A DNA stretch of 64,000 nucleotides from positions 279,571 through 343,570 of the forward strand of contig FJUW01000056.1 in the NCBI GenBank assembly GCA_900074885.1, given 5' to 3'. The notes beneath the pieces are model-generated. The model did not search any database. It saw only the letters and a program-made list of their open reading frames with translations, and was not told the origin of the DNA. The DNA is from Rhynchosporium graminicola (lineage: Eukaryota; Ascomycota; Leotiomycetes; Helotiales; Ploettnerulaceae). Shown here piece by piece: positions 11,927-23,236 of this stretch. The position numbers were made by a program, and so were the translations under genes. Position 1 is the stretch's first letter, and every line of letters starts with the position of its first letter.

Positions 11927-14591
11927 TCATCTAGCGAAAACCTTAACAACCCCATCACCACCAGCACTGACAACCCATCGCCCATCCTTGCTCCAACACA
12001 CTGAGCATACACCTTCTCCGCGCATGAGGCGATGGCTGGTGATTTCCTGGATACAACTCCTCTTTTCCAAGCTCCAAAATCTCAGACTTGCATCGTGACC
12101 GGCAGAGACGAGTTCGCGGCCATCAGGAGAGAGAGCTAGTGAGGATATGGATGCTGGGTGGGCGAGCATGTTATATGTACATTGACCTGGTTCACAATCA
12201 GTCTCAGTACTTGGTCCAGGATTACCTTTGAAGGAAGGGAAAATTTACCACTATTCGCATCATAAAACCTAATAAATCGATCCTCATGTCCCGAAATAAT
12301 CGTGCCTTCAACTCCCCGACTCGAGCCTGTAGCGCCGCCAACAATACCCTCGCCCTCCTCTAGCCCGCGACCAGAATCGAATGTAAGAGAGCTCTCGAGG
12401 CCGTTGGTCGTTGCTACGATAGCATTTACAGCTGTAGCGGATGTGTTGTCGTAGGTTTCCAGAGAAGCCATAGCTGCGACTTCTTCTCCTGTACGTGTGT
12501 CGTATACGAGGACCGCCGCATCGGAGTAGGAGACTGCGAATGTATCGCCCGATGTTGAAAGCGGTGTGATACATGTTGGTGAAGCGGTGCTGTTTTCGCG
12601 CGAGATAGAGTGGATCAAGGTGTAGTGAAAGGGAGAGTTCGAAGCCATACTCGGTTGAGGCGAAGATGGGAATGCCGAGCCTGAAGACATGGAATTACCT
12701 CTCACGCGACCACCTCTTCGGCCACTTCCTCCTGTCTGTGCGGATGGTGACATCAGTTGTGGAGGGGAGCTGATAGACCAGACTTTCACTGTTCCGTCTG
12801 CGCTGCCCGTAGCAAGAAGAATGCGATCCGCTCCCCCAAAAGAATTTGTTGCTCCAAACACAGACCCAGTCATGCCAGGTAATACGCAAATGGTCCAAAC
12901 GGCATCGGTATGGCCATCAAGCGTGGCCTTTGGATCGACTCTTCCACGTTCCCAAACTCGGACTGTGGCATCTTGCCCGCCAGAAAATATCCATCCGTCT
13001 CCCTGAGCCCTTCCGCCACTTGAAAAGTTCAGAGATGGTGCCCAAGCTGTGAGACTCATTACCGTGCCCGTATGTCCTCGATGTGTGAAGTAACTTTGAA
13101 TGTCTAGATCGTTCGCTGTGTGATGCATTCCTCCCTGATTCTCATATCTCGCAGGTATAATCCATCGTTTTATCGTTCCATCATCGCCTGCCGTGCATAT
13201 CTCTGGTTCCCCTGGACTTCCACCCCCAGTGAAAATGACCGAACGAACAGCATCTAAATGTCCTCTCAATCCAAATCTAACCTTAAAGCTGGCCCCATCT
13301 ACTTTCTGTGCCGGATTCAAGGATAATTCGTGGTCTACACTTTTGCGCCGTGACATAGATCCTTTTCTGCGATGTGATCCAGGTCCGCGACTTGGTGACT
13401 TCGATTCTTGTGCGATTGGGAAGAGGTCGGTATCAGGACGTTGTAGTGAAGGTTGAGGTTGGGTTTCGGGAAATTGCGCTGTCTCGTTGAAATCCCATCC
13501 ATCTGCTTCAGTTGACGGCTCTTTTTCAACCTCTTCCACGTTGACCTCCCTTCCATACGAGTCGAAAGTGTGATTAACCTTAGTTACTTGTTCCTCTCCT
13601 GGCTGTTCTGGTAGCTGGAAGGTGGAGGACCAATCCTGAGCTGTGGCCGTAGGTAGAGGTTGCTGGTCTGCCAATGATCGCGAAACAGGAATATCTTGAG
13701 TTCTGATCGGAAGGTTCGTGGTTGGAACGGGAGGAGGGTGGTGATTAGGAGTTGGCGAAGGTCTGGATAGACTCGATTCCCGCATATTCTTCTGCCTTGC
13801 CTGTTGGTATATTTCCTCCAAACTCTGCTGTCCTTGACCTTGATTTTGGTTATATGACTGTTGCAAAAGCATTTCTTCGGAAGGGTAAGGTTCTCGTGGT
13901 GGTAAAGGGTTTGACGGCGAAACCATGAGATAGGTGAGTTCTCCTTGTGTTTTATCCATGAAGACCTTCAAGCTGCCGCGATCTGGATCCTCATCTCCCT
14001 TTTCTCCTTCTCCCTCTCCTTCTCCTTCGGTATCCAGGAACGAATTATGAGGCTGCATTTGAGCGGCTGTAGAGTATCAGTCAACCACTGAACTCTCCAG
14101 CAGCTAGAAGTACTTACGTCTTTCAAGCTTCACAGAAAGATTATCATTGTTCTGGCCGTCGCGAGACACTTTCATACTTGCAGGTAATTCACCACCTGCT
14201 TTCAAAGCCTTGACCTGGTTATCTCGTTCCTTCAAAGCCCTCTCCAGCATCAGGATATACTTTTTCAAGCTCTTATTGCCGGCGTCGCTCTTCCTGGTGC
14301 TTCCCTCTAGCCTCGCGATCCTTCCTTTCATCTCCTGCCTCTCGATCTCCCAGCCATTTCGATCTCTTTCATGTCTATGCCATTCAGTCTGCAGGAAGCG
14401 CATGACTCCTATACTCCAATCAGCCCTCCCTCCTTCCGCTCTCAAATCCTCCACCACTGGAGAGTTTTCAACGTACCTTGTAGAGTGTATTCCGTTCCCT
14501 GCGGCTGGTTCGCCTGTTGAGACCCATCAATCCCCCCATTACCAGCTCCATTAGAGCCGGCCCCCATCCCCGAGAGGGACTGCCAGGCCAT
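11927..14591 (-). CDS. Striatin-family WD40 scaffold protein (PRO11/Far8-like, STRIPAK)
   Basis: The model is complement(join(11927..12186,12249..14066,14118..14408,14477..14591)), 827 residues, with introns of 62, 51 and 68 nt. The start gives [12 protein letters not shown], followed by the striatin N-terminal block [23 protein letters not shown], which spans the first splice junction and confirms it. A coiled coil rich in Lys/Glu (about residues 40-125) follows; in striatins this segment dimerises and holds the PP2A subunit and caveolin-binding motif. A long low-complexity linker contains an acidic (EG)n tract. WD40 repeats begin near residue 400 ([35 protein letters not shown]) and run to the C-terminal [10 protein letters not shown]. 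In filamentous fungi the family is the core of the STRIPAK complex at nuclear envelope/ER membranes and is needed for hyphal fusion and fruiting. The family assignment is firm. Confidence 0.93.
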
Positions 14592-15789
14592 GATACCTAT
14601 AGCCTTCCCCTTTCCGCACGGAAAGAGAGCCCGCGATCACCGACACTGCCCCTTTCCTTCCCAGTTTCGCCCTTCACGCTCTGTAGGCGCTGCGATTGTC
14701 GCTGCTCACGGGCATCTGTTGTCGTCGTCGGCGCAAGACTGGCCCCTGAGCTGTGTTGTTTTGTTGGTCTAGCGTCAATTGGGCATGGCAGCAGTGCGTG
14801 TTCGTGTCTGAAAAACGTATCGGTGGAGGGGAATAGAACCAAGCAGTTTGGGGAACGAGTCCTGGTACTGGCGATCGAGGAAATCGCGGTTATGCGAGAG
14901 GCTCGTGATTGATTGACGTGCTTCGCGTCTTGGAAGCAATTATCCTCGTTAGTCCAGCTGTCCCTGTCAGTAGAGCTGATGATGCCTCACAATTTAGGGT
15001 GCAGAGAGTGTCGCTGCTGCTTTATGGATATATCTTGCCGCCTTTAAATTATCGGACCCTGACGCGAGGCGAGGCGAGTGGGTAACAAACAAACAAACTC
15101 CATGATCCTCATACAGAGTACTCTATCTTCATGGAATGACCTGTACGGCAGTGGCCTTATCGAAGGCCAGCAGAGCATCACTGACTAGTTATCTAAGTAC
15201 ACTCACTACTTTCCTTCTATTACAAAACTTGAGGTTTTATGTTTCATGCATTATCAAGCCTTAGCGAACCATTCCTAAATCATGTTTCTTGTCCTGCAAA
15301 CACGAAATAGTTTTCATTTTAAATGCGGAATTTCATGTGAAGGCGTAACATTGTAAAGGCAAGTGTGAAGACGTTGCTCACATCGTGGAGCGAAACCTGG
15401 TTTACCTATCTACTCTGCCGCATCTACATTAGGACCTGCTCCTGGGATCTTGTAGTTTGGAAGCATGACGAACGAGAAGCTTTGAATTGCAGGTATAGCA
15501 GACAAGAAATCTCGTGTGCATGCGTACGAGCGACCGATTTCATTGATTTCGGGGCTATCGGGTAGTGTGGTATCCAAATAAAGGCAGATGAGAGAGCAAT
15601 GATTGGTCACACGAGAGGTTGTAGATTCGCCTGGTGGTACATGCTTTCAACATAAGATTGCATGACAACTCTACAAATACACCGATTGGAGTCGTCATTG
15701 CCCCATCCTACCCAGAATCCTATGCCTTGTCCTCCCTTATCCATCCACGATCTATCGGGCACACCGCGTTACTGTACACGATCAAGGAT
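14592..15789. other. Promoter region of the striatin gene and 3' flank of PHO88
   Basis: About 1.2 kb without a gene. It holds a short acaaacaaacaaac repeat near 15085-15098. I see nothing else. Confidence 0.5.
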
Positions 15790-16532
15790 CTACTCGTCCT
15801 TGACACCGCCACGCCCGGCCTTCTCCGCAGCAGCAATCGACTTCTTGTCCTGAGCCTGGGCAGCTCCTCCCTGAAGTCCGCTCATGATACCAGCTGGGGC
15901 CTTGAATGGTCGCTTTAGATCTCCAGCGGCCGGTTGTCCGAAAAGATGGATCTTTATCATGTTGCCCTCGAATGCGCCCTTGAGAGGAATGATGGATTGG
16001 ATAACAAGCGGGTTGGTGTACTTGAAGTACAAGTGCATGACGCACATCATTCCAACACCCATGAGTTGTGCCTTGTAGAGAGCCTTCATTTGAGCGACAT
16101 CGTAGGCGTGGACGGTGGTTGTGACAAGCTTGGGCTCTTCGGTGGATCCCATTTGTGGTTGCTCGACGTATTTGAGGGTGGTCATATCTGCGAATAGGAC
16201 AGTTAGTGTTGGGTCTTTGGATCTGGAATTTGCGCAAAACTCTGCAATCTTGGGAAACGCTCACCCTTCTTCTTGTTAATCTGGAGATGGACGTAGGCGT
16301 AGACGGAGATGATAATGACGTTCGAAATGATGTAGCCGGCGCGGATCATGTTGAGAACATTGGGATCTTCCATGGGAATCTTCTTGGAGACTTGCATCAT
16401 CACAAGGATAATGATCAAGTTAGATCTGCGCAATATCTGTCAGTATATCTGATCTCAGATTCGGCAGCAGGTTTTCCGCGAGGGACGCGGATTTTGCTTG
16501 TGAACGTACATCTGGGGGCTGATTGCGGCCAT
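15790..16532 (-). CDS. PHO88: Pho88/SND3 family ER membrane protein (SRP-independent targeting)
   Basis: The model is complement(join(15790..16187,16265..16425,16510..16532)), 193 residues. The first exon is only 23 nt, and the introns are 77 and 84 nt. The N-terminus reads MAAISPQISNLIIILVMMQVSKKIP, very close to the yeast Pho88 start. A second hydrophobic segment (GYIISNVIIISVYAYVHLQI) and the highly conserved stretch LYFKYTNPLVIQSIIPLKGAFE...KRPFK follow, and the family's C-terminal AAEKAGRGGVKDE is present. In yeast this ER protein is SND3, part of the SND route that inserts tail- and centrally anchored membrane proteins, and was first described in phosphate uptake. The short first exon was placed by the Gln-Ile-Ser-Asn junction, which matches the family exactly. 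Confidence 0.95.
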
Positions 16533-18153
16533 TGTGAAAGTATTTGGCAGAGGTTTGCTCGAAGGGTTGATCTGGTAATGGCGAAGAGAACGTCAATCAA
16601 CTGTGATTGTGGTCGAGATCAGAGGTCGTGAGGAATAGGAGATGCTCTTGCGACAGGAATTCGTGAGATGCTCGAGCGTCAGAGTGTGATGCAGAAGAGA
16701 AGAGGTTCGGTTCGGTTCGTAGGCTGCCACGCCAAGTGATGGCGGCGCCACTCATTCTTTCGAGCTAGTGCCAGACTGGACTAGACCTCCGAGGCTGATG
16801 ATCTGTTCACAACCCACAAGCAAACAGAACCCTTTCGCTCTGTCCTAGTTAGCCGAGTTTCACTTGTTGTTTGTTTACATCACTTTTCAAGCTATGTTGC
16901 TAATGCTCCAATGCTTCTGTTCTTTCTTTTCTCAAAAGCATAGCTATGTGGCCCGTTCTCGTTCTTCAGCTTCCTTTTGTTCACCTGCTTTGCCTGCACA
17001 TAGGTCAACTCAGTCAAGCGATTAAGGTCAGGTCAGATCATTGCAGCGACTTTCATTGTAACGTTTATTTGTGGATTCGAAACGGATAGAGACGAAAGTG
17101 GTCTTTGAAAAGTGAGCTTTCCACGCTCGTACCCCAGCCCCAAGTCTGAAGTCACAAGATAAGAGAATACCTAGCAAAGCCATTTGCTTCGAACAAGACT
17201 TGATATGTCCAGTTGCAAGGGGGATCTCGCCGGTGATTTCGCGTGTCCATCAATGTGGTCCTGATATTATTGACTTGAAGCGAGTGATACTTGACAGAGG
17301 CCAGATGCGGAGAAATCCAGCCTACGAGTCTATAGCTCCCCTACTCGGCTGACAAGCTCGAAACACCCTTGAAGTAGATACTACACTCATTCGACAAAGT
17401 CAAGCACTATATATCATCTGTTCAATCGTTAGAAGTCACTCGAGCATCTTGCCGCAGAAAATCCGACTGTGCCTTGTCAAGAGGGAGGGCCAGGTGTCTT
17501 GGATTCTTGGCCATCCATTTTACCGCTCTATTCACCCCGAATTTGTACCTACTCAAGTCTTTGTTCACAGCGAGAATGGAGCGCTTCCAACGTGCATACC
17601 TGGGCATGAAAGCCAAGTCAGCTCTTGCAGCCTTACCCCAGATTAGCGTAAGACTTGTGCACATCAACTGTTATCAGGTGATCGCATTTCGGGGTGGGAA
17701 ATGGATGTAGAACCTCAACAACACCGTACCCCATTTCACCAATAACTCAGCCTTGGATTATCTGGGCGTGGAGAAGGACCAACATTCCGGGGCATAATAA
17801 TTGCGGGCTAAATTGGATTTCAACTTGGCAATGCGGACATTGTTATCATTGGTTGCTGGTCGTGAACTTCATGTACTCAAGCAATTGAGAGTCCGCATTT
17901 GTTTCGACCCCAATGAACTTCCGGTTTTGATAGGTCGTACAGTGTCACGTCTAGCTGCTTGACCCAGACCAGAGGACTTGATCACTATGTCAGTGCTCTT
18001 CAAGTCCAGTTCTTGGGATGTGTATATAACTTCCATGTCCTCCGTGCAACTCTCATATTCTGCATTTATTCTGGACTATGTGAAGTCCGCAGCAGACGGT
18101 CAGGCCTTGTTATCCCAAATCAGAAATCAACAAACTTTCCCTTGATAGAGATC
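16533..18153. other. Divergent intergenic region between PHO88 and the sugar transporter
   Basis: A 1.6-kb region carrying both promoters. There is an 81-codon open frame on the minus strand at 17422-17667 with no recognisable domain, which I do not accept as a gene. Nothing else stands out. Confidence 0.45.
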
Positions 18154-20531
18154 ATGCGTTTCATTCCCAAGGGTCCCAGCGCCAAGCAGGACTCGGCTTT
18201 GAAGCCTATTCGACCTCCTTCTGGCCACTTCTTTTTTGCGGGAAGGACATTTGAGCGTGAGTCCATCTTCCTGCACATTCCCATTGATGGAGACAACGAT
18301 TTTAATGCTGCCATAACAGGTATCAAGTGGTGGAAAGATCGAAATCTCCGCACTTTGTATATTTACATTGTAGTGCTTATCCTCACAAACACTGCCAATG
18401 GATTCGATGGGTCCATGATGAACGGTCTGCAGACTCTGAAGTACTGGAAGGAGTAAGTCCTGGCCTAGTGGCAGTCGAGTACTGCGCGTTTCTAACGGGC
18501 TTGACTCAGATACTTCGATTATCCTGATGGCAGTATTCTTGGAATTTACAACTCATCCATGAGTTTGGGTTCACTCATCGGCCTTTTCTTTGTCCCCTAC
18601 GTAATTGACCACTGGGGAAGAAGATGGGGCATAATCATAGGCTGTATCATTATGCTTCTTGCAGTTGGCCTTCGTAAGTCCAGATCCTCAGCCCTGATGG
18701 CTTCCATCCCCCCTAGAATATTGTCATGGTATAAAGCTCACTAACATGCATTAGAGAGTGGGGCGAAAAATTTTGGGATGTTTGTCGCAGCCCGTATAAT
18801 TCTTGGGTTCGGAGACTCGATAATGTTAGGTGCTGCACCTCTACTTATCACGGAGATCTCGCACCCACAGGATCGAGCTATTCTGGTCACGTTGAGTGGA
18901 GCGTCCTATCACACCGGCTCTTTCATTGCGTCTTGGGTTACATATGGCACGTTGAAAATCCAGGTATATCTTACATCCTATCTTCGTAGCTTTTTAATTT
19001 GATAACTAACCGGTACCAATTTCAAGAGCGATTGGTCTTGGAGACTCCCAAGTCTGTTACAATCGATTTGCTCGGTACTCATTCTAGTCATGATGTGGTG
19101 TAAGTACATGCCTCAATGTCTCGAGTCATTCCACCCAATCAATCGGTTTCATATTCCCCACGACTATCAGATGTTAAATTGCTAATTTTTCCACTATTCA
19201 GGGATACCAGAAAGTCCCAGATGGTTGATCAACAAGGACAGATCTGATGAAGCCCTGAAGGTCTTGGCCCACTACCACGCCAACGACAACGACCAAGACG
19301 AGTATGTTCTCCCCAATAGCCAACGAAAGACCGGGGATACCCAGTGTCTCTGGTTATCCTTCGGACATTACTAACAGTGACAACTTCAGGTTTGTTCAAT
19401 TAGAATTCAACGAAATCCGCACCGCAATTGAGCTGGACAAACTTGCAGACAAGAATGGTTGGCTCGACTTGGTCAAGGCCAAAGGGAACCGAAAGCGCAT
19501 GGGAATCATCACCGCCATTGCTCTCTTCTCTCAGTGGTCTGGAAATGGTCTTATTTCTTACTATCTGCACCAGGCACGTCATTTCCACGAAACCTCCCTC
19601 GCAGGTACACTGAAAAGTTAACTCCCCAAGGTTATGAACAATGTCGGCATCACAGATCCGCAGACTCAGCTCGGCATCAATGGAGGGATGAAAACTTGGA
19701 GTCTAATCGTCAATATTTCCATGTCGTTTGCAGTCGACAGACTTGGTCGAAGGCCCATCTACCTCATATCGACGATCGGAACCTTCATAGCGTTTACAAT
19801 CTGGACGATTATCTCTGCACGTTTTGTGATTGTAATATTCCGGTATCTGGTCCACCCACAAGAGAGCTTGCTGACTCCAATCACAGGCTCCGGTCAATGG
19901 CTTGGGCCACGCTTTTGTCTTTATGATCTTCGTTTACAACACCTTCTACGGGTTCAAGTGAGTTCCAAAGGCAAATGTTGCAAACTTTCAGAATGCTGAT
20001 GGATCATCAGGTCCGGTTTGATGCCCGCATACACAGCTGAGATTCTTCCGTACGGCATTCGAGCGAAAGGATTCACTTGGATGAATTTCTGTGTCAGCGC
20101 CGCTCTCTTCTTCAATCAGTACGTACCACAGGATCCAGCTGCTTCGATCACCAGAAATCATCTTCAGTCATCAATATCTCGTCCTTCACAGGCGAATAAA
20201 CCGACTAATCCCCAAACAGATACGTGAACGCAATCGCGCTCAAAGCTCTCGCCGTAAGTACACCCTACACCTAGATTTCCCCATGCTAATCGTTCCGTCC
20301 CCGCAGTGGAAATACTACTTATTCTACGTCGTCTTCCTCGCCTTTGAGTGTCTGGTCATCTACTACTTCGTCATTGAGACTCGCTATACGCCTTTGGAGG
20401 AAATCGCCAAGTTCTTCGATGGGAAAGACGCTGTCGATCTGGCTGAGCTTGCTAATTCGGAGATGAAGGATATGAGGATGAAGGAAGGCGATGTCAAGGA
20501 GACGGGGGTTGAGAATAAGGAGCTGCGTTGA
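18154..20531 (+). CDS. MFS sugar transporter (STP/lactose-permease-like)
   Basis: Twelve exons: 18154-18256, 18320-18452, 18510-18673, 18755-18963, 19027-19099, 19202-19301, 19390-19573, 19631-19825, 19887-19957, 20011-20118, 20220-20253, 20307-20531, giving 532 residues. Family marks are NTANGFDGSMMNGLQ in helix 1, DHWGRRWG (sugar-porter G-R-R motif), WWIPESPRWL (PESPR motif) and DRLGRRPIY. The C-terminal signature is also present (IETRYTPLEEIAKFFDG, the PET-like motif). It is a plasma-membrane proton symporter of the fungal lactose/cellodextrin/hexose permease group; the exact sugar is not readable. The intron at 18257-18319 is a multiple of three, so its retention leaves the frame open. 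The intron at 19574-19630 uses a GC donor (CAG|gcacgt). Both are discussed in the findings. Confidence 0.87.
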
Positions 20532-23236
20532 CGAGATCTCTCGGCAGTTGTCTCATTTCAAAGTCCTGTGGGTAGTTACTCTTGGCCCTCGCTTTCGTCT
20601 TCACCGTTCATGAATCATATTTTTATCAGCTGAGACGTCGATTTTCCCCATAACGTCCTCTCCCCTCCATTATCAGTAACAACATGTCTCTCCATTATTT
20701 CCACAGAATCCAACTGTTCCTCATAGCGTGCTATTCTCCCCTGACCTTTCGGCACGCTGCAGTAGATAAAGTCACTCGTTGATAAATTGTTCTGAACTTA
20801 GCCTCGAATAGTATGGCTCGTGATAACTCTTGAGTAATGTCCTATGGAAACCTTTGAATGATTTAGTATTTAGCATACCTCGAGTCGAATATTCTTTCCT
20901 CTGTTGGCGAGGGTAATTAAAGGTCCGAGCGAAGAGATGATATCGGAAAGAGCAGGTGCGTGACTAGTACGTCTACAAATGTCACAGACCTGACTGATAA
21001 TGTGAGGCTATATAAATTCCTAGCCCTTTGAGATCCTGCTTCGTCTAGCTAGCCTAATAAGTACCTATAATCTTTCTATAGACTGAAAACATCACGACTT
21101 CCTGGCTTTAATCAGCTTTGATGTTACCGGGATGATATTAAAAAGCTGATATTCTATATAGCTTTGCTCTCCCTGCTTAAGGTGCAATTCGTTCTTCTCA
21201 AACTATCTCCCCTTGGTCAGTAGACTCAGACTTCTTATCTTACATACGAACACTGTATCATAAGGAAAACCTCCTTCCCTAGAAGAAACAGAAGCGAGCT
21301 ATCGTTACTGCCTTCTAAAATAGACTGTTCTTATTTACACCCGCCCCTGCTTTTTCTCTTTCTTTATTTTCTATATAAATACTAAATAACTTATTTATTA
21401 TTATTAATCTATTCTTTATAATCTTACTTTTAATATTCAAATTGAGATCCCAACAGAGGCGAGAGACATTAATACATTCTTCGAAGTTTCAGCTTCCAAT
21501 ATTCAAATTTGATAGAATTATATTGATAATTAGTACTAGACAGATGGCCGGAAAACTCTGCACTTGGTATGGTATGCCAAGTATACAGTGTACGCCAAGT
21601 AACAGTAATTCTAAGTACAGCTGTATCCATACCAATTTCTGACAAAATACATCTAGAATTGCACGTTCAAAGTTTATGAGACATGGTTGTCAGGTTAGGT
21701 TTTTAGAAGGCGAAAGTTCGGACAAATCAGCCGCAGGAGTGGTGGCATTTTTCGAGTCGGTAGTGACTACGGCAAGGGATGGTAAGGAGAGGAACATGAA
21801 TGACGCCATATACGGCGGCTGGAGGTAAGTAGTTTCTTCATGACTGCGACGGGCGAAAGCATCAAAAAGAAGGAAAAACTAGGTTGAAATGAGAATAGAC
21901 TTGTTGAAAGACGGAAAATATTTAGCGAAGTAGTGGTTCTACTTTCTGACAGAAGAATCGTATAGCCTACAACTTAAAGACCGAAACTCAAAGCCCGTGA
22001 TTTTATGCAGATGTCTAGACTCAACTTAGCCACACTATCCTCCAAAGGATACAAAGAGGGAGACAAAATACGATTAACCCACTTGAATTTCAACCAAGGG
22101 TCTGACTGAGCAAGGGGACTTGTACAGCTTTTACACCCGACAAGCAATGTTTTGCGTTCATAATAGATAATCGTTGATTTTAGCGAGTTTCTCGCTTCCT
22201 CGTTTATTCGAGCATCAAAAGTGAGCATTTCTGCACAACGGATGTGGGAACACCAAGGCTAAGATACGTTCTTACACTGTTACAGCCTCTAGGATTACAT
22301 ACCAAGGCGGACCCAATCCTTCATCGGCAAAGCGTGAAATTACTATGGCTTACAAGGACAAAGACCTGTAGTTAAAGCGTGACAACTCAGCATTAAAGAC
22401 GCGAAAAACATTACAAGATACTGCCTGAAAGTCGAGATTCATGTCACAGAACCTATTGATGACTTGACTGGATGATAATAAGACGAAGTTCCCAGGTCGC
22501 TTTACCGGAGTTGATTTTGCACCTAGCCTTGTGCCATGAAGGTATTCTTCAACAAGGATGTTTTGCTGCCTAAACCAGATGAACGGCATTTGACGGATCT
22601 TTCTTCACCCCTCGCCTGGGATCTGGGGAGTGGGGAGATTGAGGGGAATTTCGGCCTCTTGGGTCTTGGACAATACCAAGGATGGGTACTTGATTATGCG
22701 GTACTACATGACGAAGTTAGAGTTGTATGGCTTGTCAATGTTTATCCAACTGACTCGAAAGTGGGATGTATGAGGGGTTACCAAGAGATGTTGACCAAAA
22801 CAAAGAAGTCTGGGGAAAACCAACAATTAAGCGACTCCATACAACGTGCCTGGAGTTCTGGCCCAGGCAGTAGATAGGTCTAGTCTAGCGTGCATGGAGT
22901 CGCGCTCTCGGTGCTGTCTTCCCCGACCACAGACTTTCGTGCATTCAGATTTGCATCAATAACATCACATCAAATCCTCCGCGGAGAGATGCTCACAATA
23001 GCACACTCATGATAGTGGGAGCCAATACGACGTCTTGAGTCTGTCGTCAATATGTAAGTCGATGGATAGACGCTCCATCTCAATCAATCCTGTACTGTAC
23101 GCACAATTAGACAGACGTACATAAGTTACTCCTCCTCTCATCAGCTATTTCCTACTATTTCCTGCTATTTTCTACCTTTCCTTCTTTTCGAATTTCCTGT
23201 CCCATAAACAAACCTCACATAAACAAACCTCACAAC
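20532..23236. other. Intergenic region between sugar transporter and GH31 genes
   Basis: About 2.7 kb without a supported gene. The stretch 20930-21450 is AT-rich and TpA-rich, with runs such as ttatttattattattaat, and may be a small RIP-affected transposon relic. A 113-codon open frame at 22536-22877 (+) has no recognisable domain and is not accepted. The last 130 bp before 23237 are pyrimidine-rich, with the block cataaacaaacctcaca repeated twice (near 23203-23235), a likely GH31 5' leader. Confidence 0.45.

Noticed and set aside
17422..17667. 81-codon open frame on the minus strand with a Lys/Arg-rich middle
   Set aside because: It has no recognisable domain, no supporting splice partner and no neighbouring frame; chance is a sufficient explanation.
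22536..22877. 113-codon ATG open frame on the plus strand
   Set aside because: The composition is plausible, but I see no domain, signal peptide or intron context, and the region around is AT-rich and relic-like.
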